NCBI GenBank assembly: GCA_002189035.1
Contig: NEEC01000026.1
Span: 496,001 to 560,000 of the forward strand
Length of the DNA stretch: 64,000 bases
Reading direction: 5' to 3'
Origin: Utricularia gibba
Taxonomy: Eukaryota > Streptophyta > Magnoliopsida > Lamiales > Lentibulariaceae
Below the pieces are notes generated by a model that was given only the letters and a program-made list of their open reading frames with translations, searched no databases and had not been told where the DNA came from. Both the position numbers and the translations under genes were made by a program. Of the stretch, positions 12,111-25,053 are shown one piece after another. The stretch's first letter is position 1. Every line of letters begins with the position of its first letter.

Positions 12111-13145
12111 CACGTACGGCGCCTGGATGATCCCATATGATTTTTTTGTAAAAAAAGAATGATAAATTTAATAAAAATTATACTATATTTTAACACAATG
12201 AACTATATTAATAATTTTGTGTTTGTAAATAATTATTTAAATTACGTAAAATTCCAAATAAAAAATATAATCATTTAACTCACATAATTATTTTCTAACA
12301 ATAATTACCATATCCAAATACATGTAGACAATATTGACGTATAACTCACATATGTATATCCAAAAAGATCAATTATAATAAATATATATAAAAATAATTA
12401 AAAATAAAAGAATTAAAAAAAATTATTTAAATTGATTTGAAATTTCAAAATCAAATATATTAAATATTGCAGAATGTTACACAAAAAATAAAAAGATATT
12501 TGTTAATATAATAATATTATAAAATTCTAAAAAAATAAACCTTATGCTAATGTAATTGAAAAACAAATGCCATTTGATCCATATACGAATTATATGACAT
12601 TCAACAATGTCAAATACAGATATTAAAAACTGATACTAAAAAATTACCAATACTATTAATAATTTTAAATTTGGAGGTGTATATAGGACTACAAATAGCC
12701 CTGTCTCTAGTTTATAATAATTAGTAAAAATAGCATATCCAATTTTTATTGATGTAATTGATTTACATTATTTGATATATCGGGATTATGTAATCTCCAA
12801 TATTTTTTCATTCAAACATTTTTTTGCGTTTCCTCAAATTTTCAAATGCAGCATATTTGAGTGTCATTGTTTTACAATTTGTTAAAATTAATCCCCATCT
12901 ATCTACTACGGCTGATTGTTGGTTGTCTACTATCACCACTCATTACACCCTCCCGTATAGAGGTGCGATCGTTTCAAGTTCTGATTCAGTTTTGGGATAT
13001 GATCATCCGTATAGTTTTGGTTGAGTTCCTGATACTTGGAATCCCAGAACCATTGGTTCTGATCTGTGCGAAATTGACTCAACTGATGGTTCCAAACCAT
13101 GAACTTCACGATTCAGTTTAAATATTCAAAAATTCCAAATATTCA
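12110..13145. other. Very AT-rich stretch
   Basis: Long A/T runs and no supported gene. The short open frames near 12824-13121 have no recognisable domain. Confidence 0.35.
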
Positions 13146-13310
13146 ATAAATGTATATAAAAACATAAAAATGATCATGTTATTTTTTTTAAAAAGTATTA
13201 TCAAACCGAAAATATTTATAAATGTATATGAAAATACAAAAATGGTCATGTTGTTTTTTAAAAAAAATATTACCAAACCGAAAATATTTATAAATGATTA
13301 TGAATAAATT
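13146..13310. repeat. Tandem repeat, period 72 bp
   Basis: AAATGTATAT at 13148 and 13220 and AAATGATTAT at 13292 mark units spaced exactly 72 bp. Each carries a version of CAAACCGAAAATATTTATAA and GGTCATGTT. About two and a half units. Confidence 0.8.
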
Positions 13311-14139
13311 ATTGGGCTAATATTATAAAATTGGAGTGAAATTAAAAAATATAAAGTGTATTAACTGATTAAAAAATTATTAAAATATCAAATATATATA
13401 TGTTAAAATTGCAACTCCTAGCTATTGGCATTTGGCAACAGCTAATGTATGTAGTGTGCTATCTGCAAACTCATTAGACATCACATGGTTTTAAAACTAT
13501 CCATTGATATTATTTTAATAAAAAATTATTTATATATATTTTATAGATATCATTTAGTTTTATACTACTCTCTTTTATTGCAATCATCACTCACAGTAGC
13601 AATAATTTTATATCTACTTCTACATTTAATTTGTGCTTGGAGGTAATTTCAAATTTCCAATTCAAACATTATTGGTGAGCCGTGCATGGTAACAGTTTTA
13701 CATTACAGTTTGCTACTAGTAGTATGTTTTTTTTTTATTTTTTGCAGAACGGATGAGTCCGGTTTACAAAATTCTTTTCAAGCTTCTCAAATAGATTCTA
13801 TTATAGCTTGTGTTTTCGAAAATGATAGAAAATTTATTTTTGGGGAAGAACTTCAATTTTCACAAGATCTTGAATGTGGTCCACTACCCCCAACATGATG
13901 AAAGACTTGCAGCCATTGTTGTAAGTAATACACTTTCAAAAAGGATTGAAGAGCCAATACATATAAAAGTCATGTTAGAGAGAAACATAATGATAAATTA
14001 CCTTAATCTTATCAAACTAAATTATATTTAAAGAATGATAGTAGTATCAAATTATCCAATTTTTTTCAATTGTAAACTTTTTCAAATTAATGTGGTATGT
14101 TATTTAATACAAAAAGAATTTCCTTTGTCATTAGTTGAA

Positions 14140-15480
14140 AAACCATCTTTTGATGATGGTGGGAAAAGTTGCAATAATGAAAGATATTGTTATTACATGT
14201 TTTTGGATAGATAATTGTTAATGTATACAAAAATGAATTTTAGTTTTTCAAGAATGACCATCACCGCATAATAATTTTTCTACTACAAAAATCATAAAAA
14301 GAGTCACGGCATTTTATGAAATTTCTAATATGATTTTTTCTATTTATATGGATACATCTACGAACACAAATACCATTGAGATTTTGAAAAAGAGTATAAA
14401 TCCTATGTTAAATAGTATTTTTTTTCCACACTAGTTGCACTTGGGATAATTTAAATTTGTGTGTTCAAAATGATTTGAAAGAATGTGAAATTTTTTTAAC
14501 TTATAATGATGATTTAGTTAGTACAATTAAAAGTATACCTAATAGAAGAAATGATTTTAAAAGGATTTGTCCAAGTATATGAAATTCTATATCTGATATA
14601 TTATAGTTTTTGATTCCTTGTAAAATGTTCTTATTGAATTTTGTGAATTTTTCAGGAGTTATAATTTTTTAACTCAATTTATTTTTAAAAAAAACAAAAA
14701 AGTATAGTGAATTTATTTGAAAAATTTTGACCTAGTACAAAGATTTTGAATAGTATTTATTATTCATCTTCTCAACTAGTGCTATCATATATTTATAAAA
14801 TTTCGTTTGTATTTTATGATCATCAAGGCGATTGTGATTGAAATACTTTGATGAAATCCTACATTTGTTTTTTATTGCACTGATTTTGGATCCCCGGGTT
14901 AAATTTCGAGGTGTGAAAATTTTACTTGAATGAATTTTTGAATCTTTTAATACAAATGATGTTAATCTTCCTATTAAAAATTGTGAAGATATCAATGTAG
15001 ATACTAATAATATTTTATGGTTATGTATTCTCTTTATGCTATTAGATATAGTGATCGAAGTGTTCTTATTCCTGAAACTTGTAATAATTCGATATTTGAC
15101 AGTCACAATCCGATAGACATTATTTGTAGGAAATATGGCTCATTTATTTCATCTTCGTTAAATTATGTTGCTCAAACCACATTGTATAATAATAGCCTAA
15201 TTGTTGAGGGTGTTGATGATGATAAGTTTAATATCTTAAGTTGATGAAAGACAAATTCTACTACTTACTCTATTTTGCATCGAATGGTCAAAGATCTTCT
15301 AACAACTTCAACGTATAAAATTGCATCCGAAAGTGCTTTTTGTGTAGGAGAATGAGTTCTTAATCGCATGTGTTCCTAATTGAATGCAGAGACTTTAGAA
15401 GCATGCATTAGTCTAAAGGAATCAAACGTTGTCTTCGAGTTTAAGTAAGGATGAAATTGAGGACTCCTAATTCAGAAACA
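14140..15480 (+). pseudogene. hAT-family transposase remnant
   Basis: Broken plus-strand blocks follow the order of a plant hAT (ricesleeper-like) transposase. Near 14430-14580 there is a C-T-W-D-NLNLCVQNDLKECE block followed by IPNRRNDFKRIC, the usual 'CxxHxLNL' region. Near 15016-15240 an open stretch includes DSHNPIDIICRKYGSF. Near 15320-15420 there is the dimerisation tail ASESAF, then LNR, then NAETLEACISLK. Stops and frame changes occur throughout and the N-terminal BED finger is not seen. Intact relatives cut and paste DNA with 8-bp target duplications. The element ends were not found. Confidence 0.7.
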
Positions 15481-15489
15481 TTGTGTTAT

Positions 15490-17800
15490 CCATGAAAACT
15501 GATTATTTGTAACGGAATGTTTAATTCATAGTTTTAATAAATAGTCGCAGTCGTACTTCCCAGAATCCCACATGAGCTGATGTTTGCACTCGGTTACCTA
15601 GAAAATTATCCTAGCCCTAGTCATGCAAACTAGAAATTTTGTTATTTATGCTCTTTTTATTTTATAATTTATGTAATGCATGACTTAATTTATTGTTAAT
15701 ATTTTGAATTTTTTATAATTTTTATTTGCGAATATGTGTTGCAAATACAAATAATTTTCATATAAGCTATACATGTGATATGTATATACTCAATATAAAA
15801 AAACCGTAAAAGTAAAAAATATATATTCGTAGGTTCATACAACGGACCATATGGATGCCTCGAGGATGCATTTTTGCATTTTTGTTGTCCACAATAGCGG
15901 ATCTGGGTACCTCATAAATAATTAGACTAATTATTTGCAACATTGGGTCCCAAATCCTCTTATAATAATTCAAAAACTAGAATTACGCTCTATATTTGCT
16001 TAATTATAACCGAGCGACTCTTCCCACCTGAAAACAGTGGTAATTATTGTCGAAAATCTGTCAATTTAATGTAATCATTATGCCATATGATTAACCTATA
16101 ATTTGGTTAATAAAACCGATTTTGTCAAACCCATAAAAAATATAACATGTTTATGATGACACACATTTTCTCTTAATTTTATATTACAAAATGGTAATGT
16201 TTTATTGTGGTTTAGGTTAGGTAAATGTGGTTTTTCATGTTTATGTGTGTTTATGTTAATTTTATGTGTTTATGTAGAAAAGTGGACTAAATCCTTTGCT
16301 TTAGTCCACTACCTTTGTTACTAATGTTTGACTAAGTTTAGCAGGGAGATTGGCAGCAAAATCAGACTCACAAATGTGTGGAACAAGTAGAAGAGAGCGC
16401 AATATTTGAAGAGAGACAAAGATCACTATTCTACCGCTTGCAGTCTGCAAGCTCAGGGCGGGAACAATGCTGGTGTCAGGAACAATGCAATGGAGTAAAG
16501 GAGGGGAGATATTTTTCGAAAAAGGGGGACAGAGTGGGGAGAACACGGAGAGGAGCGCAGAATGCACGCAAGGGGGCTTCTCCCCCAACGCAAAAAACAC
16601 TAACCAGAAGAGGGGAAGACGAGCTTCACCCTCAAGAATAGCATCAGAGCCCAGTCCAGCGCTACTGTTCTAGGCCATGAACAGTAGCAACCGGGCAACA
16701 GAACAATCTTTATTTCCTTTTCGTTTTCTGAACGTTTCGATTTTCTGTATCTGACTTGCTTACAATGTTTCTGTTATTTTTGCCACATTATCTGAATGAA
16801 ATCATGTTTTATTTTCCAAGTATGCGTAGCTAAATCTTTAGAAATGCCTTAATTTAAAGCGTGGTGGTATGAATCTAGGGTTAATGAGGAAATTTATCTT
16901 TGTCTCTTAGTTCTTATTTCTATCATTCCATGGGTTGACGTAAGGAGGGAAACAAGTAACTTCTCAACTAGGATGCTTGATTTAGAGGTAGACCAATAAA
17001 TCAAGGCGGGAGCAGTAGATGTTAGTCCGAGGTAGAACCAATAGAACTAAGTAAACCTAGTTCTATACACTTTGTATGCGAGTAGACCTAATTGTAATAT
17101 TGGTGATAATATTGGGGACTAGGTTAGCCGAAAATATGATGAATGACTTGGGTAAATTTAGGTTGTTTGAAGTTATGAGTATAGGGACACGGTAAATTAA
17201 ATTAGGCACATTCGCATCGCATCACCTACAGACCATTAGGGCATCTTCGTATTAGTTTGTGTTAAAATTAGTATCTATTATCTTCAGCATTGAGACCTGA
17301 TCTTGTTTACTAAACTTGTTTACTACTATTAGTTTGAGTTTAGACTAAGACTAACTGTTATTCCGAATCATGCATCTACTGAAATACTCAGCAAGTACAA
17401 GCTCTTTGTGATTAACCGTGAAATCCATTATATAAGTTTTCTAAATTTGTATTTTGTGTAGATTAGGGACCATAAATTTATTTGATATGGAAATTTGCTT
17501 TTATTACAACGACATTGCTAAAATTTCTGTTTATCAATCTGCCACTCCTAGTCCCCGTATTGTTCACACTGTTACTGAAAACAACCCTTGTCTCCAATTA
17601 TAAATTTTCTTACTGCTTGCTCCAAACCGAAAGCTACTAAGCATGCCACTCATCCTCTTTCTAATATTGACTAAATTAAACAAGGTAAGTGCTTTATTAT
17701 TCATCATGGGTTGCTGAACTATGTTTCAAATTGAAATACCCAATGAGAAATTGAAGCAATTTCTCATTCAATGTTTATGAATGTTTGTAGATATAAACTT
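15490..17800. other. Repeat-derived intergenic DNA
   Basis: 16900-17400 contains blocks such as GAGGTAGACCAATAAATCAA and CTAGTTCTATACAC that resemble, in reverse, the 23750-23890 part of family E, so an old opposite-strand LTR-E relative is likely. The GC-richer 16330-16680 segment has open frames but no domain. No gene supported. Confidence 0.4.
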
Positions 17801-18112
17801 CTAAGAAATTGCTTTTTATCTCGATTTTTTATGCATAATTTTATAATTCACATACGAGTCTGACATCCATCGTGATTGCTTATCGAGGTTTGGCACCTGC
17901 AGCCATCGCAACTACAAGGTTTCGTATGTACAGTAAATGCATGCATTCAGGCTGCTGCCCGCCGTTGTCACTCGGGGAGGGTAGCAGTTTCACGTGGATT
18001 GAAAATCTTCCTTGCTTTTTAAGCAGCACCCACTACATTCATTGGCTACAGTTTGTAGACCCTTACACTAACCAGGGTGCCAACGACAACGCAATATCCC
18101 CAGAGGTCCAAG

Positions 18113-21100
18113 TCACATCCTCCTACGCCTAGTCGAAGCAATAGTGATCCTGTTATCCCGCAGCATATTCAATTTGGGAGCCAACAGGCGTGTGTACCGA
18201 TCGAAGTAGAGGATCTGCTTCATCAGAAGAGCGAATTCCCGAGGAAACCTCAGGCCGTATGACTCACTAACTCGAACCTATGCATAAGAGCCACGATGAG
18301 CCGAAGTTAAAGGGCAATGCTGCAGCAAGCCCTACAAATTCAACATGAACAATATGCCACGTCCACATGTCACGCTAAGTTGCAGACATATAGCATCTTA
18401 CCAGATCAAGAAAGAGTGCGCTCATTTGTCTTTCATCAACAACAACATTTGCGGTGACAGCTGTTGCATTTGTTCTTTGTTCGCTGGCTGTTGCGACAAT
18501 TATTTCCGCATCCAAGTTCTACACCAATAAAGTGGTAACCATTGTGATACAGAGAATATATTGCACTCACATACTTCAAACTTCTGAAGCAGAAAAAACG
18601 TGAGAATGATCGACTGTTCTGTAAGTCAGACAAGAGTTTGGCACCTCAATGCCTGAAAGTCAAGATTCGGATTCATGAAATGAAGGCAGCACCAACCTGT
18701 ATCGAGGTGAATATATTCTCCAGATCCTTAGAAAAGGCTCGAGAATCTACATTTGTGTTTGTGGCTCCCATATCAATCAACGACGATGCCATTAACTCAT
18801 AGTCTTCAGCTGTTAAGGACCCAAGGAACAAATCCATTGCAGCCCATGTTTTTTGAGAAATTCGTCCAACAATTCCTGTTAAAATAATTCCAGGCTCACA
18901 TTTCATTTCCTCAAGCTAGAGGCAGCATATTTGACATAACTCAGAAAACAGAAAAGGGGACAAAGAATCAAGGATAAGGGAATATCACATACCAAAATCC
19001 AGGAACCCGATCCGGCCATCCTGTAATAACCATAGGTTTCCAGCATGTACATCAGCATGAAAAGATTCGCATGCTAGCAAGCTACCAAACCTGCCAAGAA
19101 GTGAAACATCACGAACAATGAAATGAATGAGTTTGAGTTTAGAATCGAGTCACTGTTCTCAATAATGATACTGAATCCTACCAGACATTCAGAGCAGTTA
19201 TAAGACTCGTCTCTGGGTTTGGAACAAGGTTGTTCACTGAGTTTAGGTCTGTGAGAGGAACACCATAAAGTCGCTCCATTGTGAGAATCCGTTTTGTACT
19301 GTACTGATGATAGATTGTTGGGGCAGTGGCCTGGCCCATCAGCCCCATTGCTTCCAAGTATTTCCGAAAGGACTCGACATTTGAAGCCTCCTTGTTAAAG
19401 TCAACCTCCTCAAGCATCGATCCCCTTATGTCTTGGACAATAGAAGCCTGTAATTGATCCCTTTACGCCACATGAAATGATTCAACCCTACAGGAGAAAA
19501 TTCCAAATCCAGCATATTTCTGAAAGCTACTAGCCAAACATAAATTCAGAACAAACACCAGAAGCAAGTGTGAGCCAAAGTGGAACGACTGCATTATATA
19601 TCAGGAATATTGTAATCACCAGAGATGTACGGCTGAGTTCTGGGCTCAAAAATTCCAAGATGCGTGCTACAATATACACAAAGTTTAAATCTGCCACCAA
19701 GATATCTTCTATTCCAGGTTTTAGAACCTTTATAACTACATCCTCTCCAGTGTCTCTTAACCTTGCAGCATGGACCTAAACAGCACATCCAAATGAAATC
19801 ATCAAGAAAGCATGCAAAACAGCATTCCTAATACTAAACTAGCATGCAAATCTGAATGCTTGAGAGAGAGAGTGCGAGAGGAAAATATATTGCATACCTG
19901 CGCTATAGAAGCAGAGGCTAACGGTTCAGGATCAATAAATTCAAAAACTGAATGTATCTGTTCCCCTAACTCTGCACGCAATATTGCCTGAATGTCTTGA
20001 AAAGGAACTGGTGGGGCTCTATCAAAACAATACTGGAACTCCTGGACATACTCTGGTGGAAATACAGTAGGCGTGGAAGCTATGAACTGAAAAAGAAAAT
20101 TAATCTACTCACTGGATCAGCAAAGTATACACTGGGAGATAGAATGCAGAGAGTGAGCAATTAAAAACATAAAATCCATCTGTCTTCTATTTTATATAGA
20201 AAAAGAAATGAGAAAAAGATACAGGGCAGCTGAATTATCCTTTGACACCTTAGGGATTACAGAAAATGATGCACCACAAACCTGGCCCAGTTTGATGTAT
20301 GTTGCTCCCATGCTTTCAAACAATTTCCGCAAATAAGATGGTGACAACAATCCATATTGCAATTCCACAGGTAATCCCCTGGGCGAATTTGCTACCTTTG
20401 AATTAAAAACAATTATATGAGCAAGAATTGTTTTAAGTCAACCATACAGAGTTGCTAACAGGAAACTCCAGCTTGATTAATCACATATTTAATTTAAAAC
20501 ATGTCATGCCCTGATGCGAACATAACAAGAAGGTGGATAGGAACATCAATACCTTATAAACATCTGAGAGCCACTCACGGCCAACGCCGACGAATGCTTG
20601 AATACCTTGAGCTAGTCGAATGGCACCACGAGGACCAGTGCTGATGGAAGTTTGCACAATATCTTCGAGAAGTTTCGGCAAGTTCTGAATATTATCTGGA
20701 GCCATGTAATAACCACGGGAATATAAACTGGAAAAGTTATATACTGCCTAAAGATAAACATAGTACCCATCATCCAACATAAAAAAAATTAAATTGTATC
20801 AACATGAGAAGGACTGCACAAGCACTATACTATACCGCAGTTTTTCATCACTGAATTAACAAAGATCGTGCAAAAAGCCAGGCTCCTAACAAAATTAACA
20901 ATCATGCTGCTCATGAAAAGAAAGGGAGAGATGGCGAAGGGGACGGACTGAGAAGTGAGACCTTGGAGTGTGATCATTACCTTGAATACGAGCGGTGAAG
21001 ATGTCGTGCGACTGTGAGTATCGCGCACAGACAGCATATTTAGGATTGTATCGTTTGAGGATGCTTTTCGATATGCATATGGAAATCGGCACCTGCAAGC

Positions 21101-21236
21101 ACATGATCAGAGGCACCAGCATGAACGCACGGAAGCGCCAACACTATCCCTAAAGAATGCGTAGATATAATCTCTATGCCTGAATCAAAGGAAAGGAGCC
21201 GTAAGGGGCTCCTCTGAGCATAGAAGCTGTTGCCAT
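18113..21236 (-). CDS. ABC1K9: ABC1-family atypical kinase (ABC1K9-like, plastid)
   Basis: The ABC1/ADCK/UbiB atypical kinase gene rebuilds into 11 exons on the minus strand: 21236-21180, 21092-20981, 20695-20553, 20395-20282, 20086-19898, 19775-19620, 19447-19182, 19090-18993, 18875-18697, 18518-18402 and 18277-18113. All phases agree, giving 531 residues with the stop at 18113-18115. Family landmarks in order are ATYIKLGQ (KxGQ helix), the alanine-rich loop SASIAQVH, the ATP-binding lysine in [18 protein letters not shown], catalytic [10 protein letters not shown] and metal-binding GFLDFG. Nothing catalytic is missing. The closest relative I know is Arabidopsis ABC1K9 (At5g05200), reported in plastoglobules; the Ser/Thr/Ala-rich start ([15 protein letters not shown]) fits a transit peptide. 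The first intron would use a GC donor (CAG|GCATAG), which is the least certain junction; all others are GT-AG. Plastoglobule ABC1 kinases act on prenylquinone metabolism, but the substrate here is unknown. Confidence 0.93.
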
Positions 21237-21686
21237 TTCGATTCTTCCGCAATTCGTCTAGAACCTCTGGGGGAAGGAGAATGATGCAGCCTATTCGTAA
21301 CCAGCGAAACGAATTTCAGCTTGTTGAGAGAGTCTAGTTCGCTTGTCCGTCGTGGGATTACATGGTACACAAATCAAGGCGACTGAAATGCAAGGTACCA
21401 CGCGTCGTATTCACTCAATATCTCGTCGTTTAGGATTTTGGGCTGGCAGGTAGACATGAAAAATGCTACTTTCGGGGCCCAACAAAAAAGGCCCATTTCG
21501 GCACGTACATCACAGGCCCGTTGAGTAAGCATCAACTTCAAGAAAGACTGCCTGCCACATGATCAAAATCCAGGGCTCCAAACCATGAAAACCAGCTATA
21601 AGGCGAAGATAACCATTAACAGGCCAACAGCAAGTGTGTGGAACACCAAAAAATGTGCTCGGAATTCGTGCAAGCTGTATAAAATA

Positions 21687-21796
21687 CCTGATGTTTTGCA
21701 AATTATTTATAAAATACATAATGTTTTACAACAGATAAATTAAAATAGTTTTAGAAATTAGTATTAATATTTTTAATAAAATTTTGTATATGAATT

Positions 21797-21840
<44 letters not shown>

Positions 21841-22306
21841 TAAAAATTATTTATTTTGATGATTATTATAATATAATAATTTATAATTTACTCAATTGTA
21901 AAGAAACAAGATATTATTTTATTGTAAAGTTGCATTTAATATTATAACTTTTGAGAAATATATATTTTGTAAATTAAAATAGTTTTATAAATTAATTTTT
22001 TTAATGAAATTTGAAAATATTTTCAATCAATTGATGAAAATTGAATATTGATCTATTAAAAATGAATAAGACTTTTAGATTAATAACTATTTACAAATCA
22101 ATTTATTTTTTAATACTCTTTTATATTCAAAATCACTCGTTTTTAATATTTTATATAATATTAAATTAAAAATTACATGTATTTTCATATAGTGTAATTA
22201 TATAAAAAATCATTATGAATTTAAAATTTGGAAACTATATATATTTTGCAAATAGTTTGCAAAATATCATGTATTTTGCAAACTATTTGTAAAACATCAT
22301 GCAGTT
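21687..22306. mobile_element. AT-rich MITE with terminal inverted repeats
   Basis: The left end (21687-21735: CTGATGTTTTGCAAATTATT, then TATAAAATACATAATGTTTT) is a diverged reverse complement of the right end (about 22256-22304: TATCATGTATTTTGCAAACT, then ATTTGTAAAACATCATG). The right terminus itself folds into a near-perfect palindrome (CAAATAGTTTGCAAAATA and its complement). The interior is almost pure A/T and non-coding, and the length is about 620 bp. A target duplication was not clear. It lies just upstream of the kinase gene. Confidence 0.65.
21804..21837. repeat. (TA)n microsatellite
   Basis: About 17 TA units in a row, inside the MITE. Confidence 0.95.
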
Positions 22307-23308
22307 TTCAAATGGGTTTCTCCATGTGGAGAAATCCACCGGACCCATGGAATTTGCATGTTTTTTAGAGTATTACCCGTACATTTGGTGGCTTGTTGCA
22401 TTGGAAATCAACAAGTGGATAATCCAAAAAGCCTGGAAAACCGAGAGTACTCATATATTACAAAGAAAATTTCCTCTATAAAAAATGGAAGAAAGTTTGT
22501 AAGAGTTACAAGAACTCAATAGTCTTAATTTGAACAGAAGCTTATAGATGCTCTCCTCGCAACAAAGTTGATTCTTGTATTCTTTTTCTTTGTTCCTCAT
22601 TGTTACAGAGTTTATGAAGTTTTTCAAATTTTTAATAGAAATTCTATAACATTAAGCGGTTTAAAGATGTTATTATGGAAAGGAAAAGATGAAAATTGGT
22701 AACTTAGAAAACAGGAAAACTATGGATGATAACACATCATCAAGAAGAAATCCACTAAAAGCTCGAAGGGAATACAAACAAAGTTGACTTTGAAAATTAC
22801 AAGAACTCATGAGATGCCACTCCATTATGGAAAGATGCGACTTCCCATTTTTTTTGTATTTTTCTGACATTATCTTCTATTAGTAGCACAATATTCCCTT
22901 ATTTTGGGGATAAGGCTGTTGAGTCTCATCAACCTATGTGGGAGATGGCACCATAGCTCTTGGACTGGATTCAAGAATGAGCGTTATAACTTTAACGATT
23001 TTTCTTCTGATTTTTTGAAAGTTTCCATACCATTAAATGTGCCAAAGAATTAGGAAAGCAAGGAAAGAAGAGATGATATGATAACTTGCAAAACAATGAA
23101 AATTGAGGGTACTCACATACAATAAGAAATAGCTTTTCACTAAGAATGAAGAGTACTCACAAGTTCTTGATTACAAGTCAAAGTGAAGAAAACCTGAAAA
23201 TTTATATGAAGAAATAGCTCCCCCTTTTCTCTAACATCCGCTATCTCCTCTAAGAATGAATAGGATTGAAAAAAGGTGAGTCTTTCCCATTTTAGTTTAA
23301 GTGATAAA
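22307..23308. other. No recognised feature
   Basis: AT-rich, with short open frames but no domain. Nothing supported. Confidence 0.35.
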
Positions 23309-24168
23309 CGGAAATTTTTAATATCGTTGTAAAAGAAAACAAATCATCGTATCAAATAAATTTATAATCTCTAATCTCATAAAATATAAATTAAACATAA
23401 ATTGTATAGTGGATTTCAGTGTGAATCACAAGGAGCTGATGCTTGCAATGTGTTTTTTCAGATGTAGAATTTTGAGTAAATTGTACTTAATCTAAGGTCA
23501 AACTAATAGTGGTATACAAGTTTGTGTATACCACTAATAGTTCATTAACTAAGATCAGATTTCAATGTAGAAAGTAAGAATTACAAGTTTTATGTAAAAA
23601 ATAACACTATGATATTTCTAGGTGGTTTAGGTGATGTGGTATTCAAGTTTCTACCCAAGTCGTTTCTCATATTTTTGGTTCATTCAATTTTAATTTTATC
23701 ATTCATTTTACACATAGATCTACTCGCATGCTAAATATGTTGAACTATGTCTACCTAGTTCTATTAATTCTACCAAGAACTAATACCTATTGTTCTCATC
23801 TTAATTCATTAGTTTATCTCTAAATCAAACGTCTAATTTGCAATGATGTTTGCTCCATCCCTTAGGTCTACCTTAGTAATGTAGAAATGAACTGCTAAAG
23901 AACAAAATCATAAATTACTTGGAAATCCTAAACCAAATCACTCAACCTATTTGATTTGTTGACATTAACACTTTTGGTAACTCGATGGATTAAACCTTCT
24001 TAGATCCCAATTTTCATTACATTGATTTCCTTCAGTGATATCCTTGGTTATCCTCCACTCCTTTCTATCATGCATCATGCTCAAGAGCTACCACGTTATC
24101 CTGTCTATTTTTTCATAGTTTGTCTTCTGCATCGTTTCACCTCCTGAATCCACTTCTATAAATAGCTC
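23309..24168 (+). mobile_element. LTR-E fragment
   Basis: It starts TGATAAACGGAAATTTTT, like the LTR-E at 51850. It shares the GGATTTCAGTGTGAATCACA/AAGGAGCTGATGCTTGC segment near 23410 with the 51960 region. Its 3' part is cut off where the next copy begins. Confidence 0.6.
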
Positions 24169-25053
24169 TGATAAATGAAAAATTTAGCAAGTCATTATAA
24201 ATTGAAAATTCTCCTATCAAATAAAATTTATAAATCTAAGGAACACTCAATAATGAAAGAATTACGAGCATAGCAATATGTGATGCATTTAGTGAATGTC
24301 ATAGTTGAAAGATTTAGTATAAGTTAGGACTAACAATTTTGCAATAATATGCAGAAAGTCAGAAACGGGTAAAAACATATCTTTATTTAAAATTAAGCAT
24401 GGTGATGCTTTGAGACTTCCAGACACTTCATACTTATCACTAAAATCATCTTACCTAAATCACAAATTATTCATCTAACAAGCAAAAGTTAAAATCTACT
24501 TAAACCCTTGTTTTCCCCTAATATTTGGTCTATCTCTAATTATGATTGTTTAAGATGAATGCCACTAACTTCCCCTCCTGGATCTATCATAATTTGTTAA
24601 GAAAATGGTGTGATTTATGGGTAACAAAATCAAAAGAACAATTACACTTTATTTTCCTTTGGTCCCAAGGCACTATTAGGTGCTAAGTTACTCATACTAA
24701 GAGAAAATAAAACATTTTTATAATATAACATGAACATCATCTTTGTTTCACAACTTATTAGCATGAAAAGAAATAAAAACAAAAAAATAAACATTAACTG
24801 AATTGTAAATAGTTTGCACAAAAAAGGTTAAAACTACTCTCAATTAAGAGTAATATTTTTCATAAGCAAAGGAAGTATTCAAAAAGAAGCTTCGATTCTA
24901 GGTCGTCTCTGTTGTTGTTCTTGGTTCCTGTGATTTTTTTCTTCCCAATGTCCCCCTCAATTTTGTGTTGCATCCTCTTTGAAGAGTAGGTCCCCCTCTG
25001 TTTCTTCATTATGTCAAAAATATCTCTTTTTGATCTTCTTGGGGTTTTCCGAT
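24169..25053 (+). mobile_element. LTR-E fragment, second copy
   Basis: It starts TGATAAATGAAAAATTTAGC, then AAGTCATTA and CTCCTATCAAATAAAATTTA, all shared with 51850-51910. Later shared blocks are CTTGTTTTCCCCTAATATTTG and GATCTATCATAATTTGTTAA (24500-24600), plus the pyrimidine-rich block near 24950. It ends where antisense-ORF sequence of a Tat element begins. Confidence 0.65.

Noticed and set aside
20553-20747. Kinase exon 3 starting at 20747 ([19 protein letters not shown])
   Set aside because: This start gives a readable frame with an alternative exon 2 frame, but the acceptor at 20695 joins ARIQ to DNIQNLPK as in the family and keeps phase with exon 1. The earlier acceptor remains a possible splice variant.
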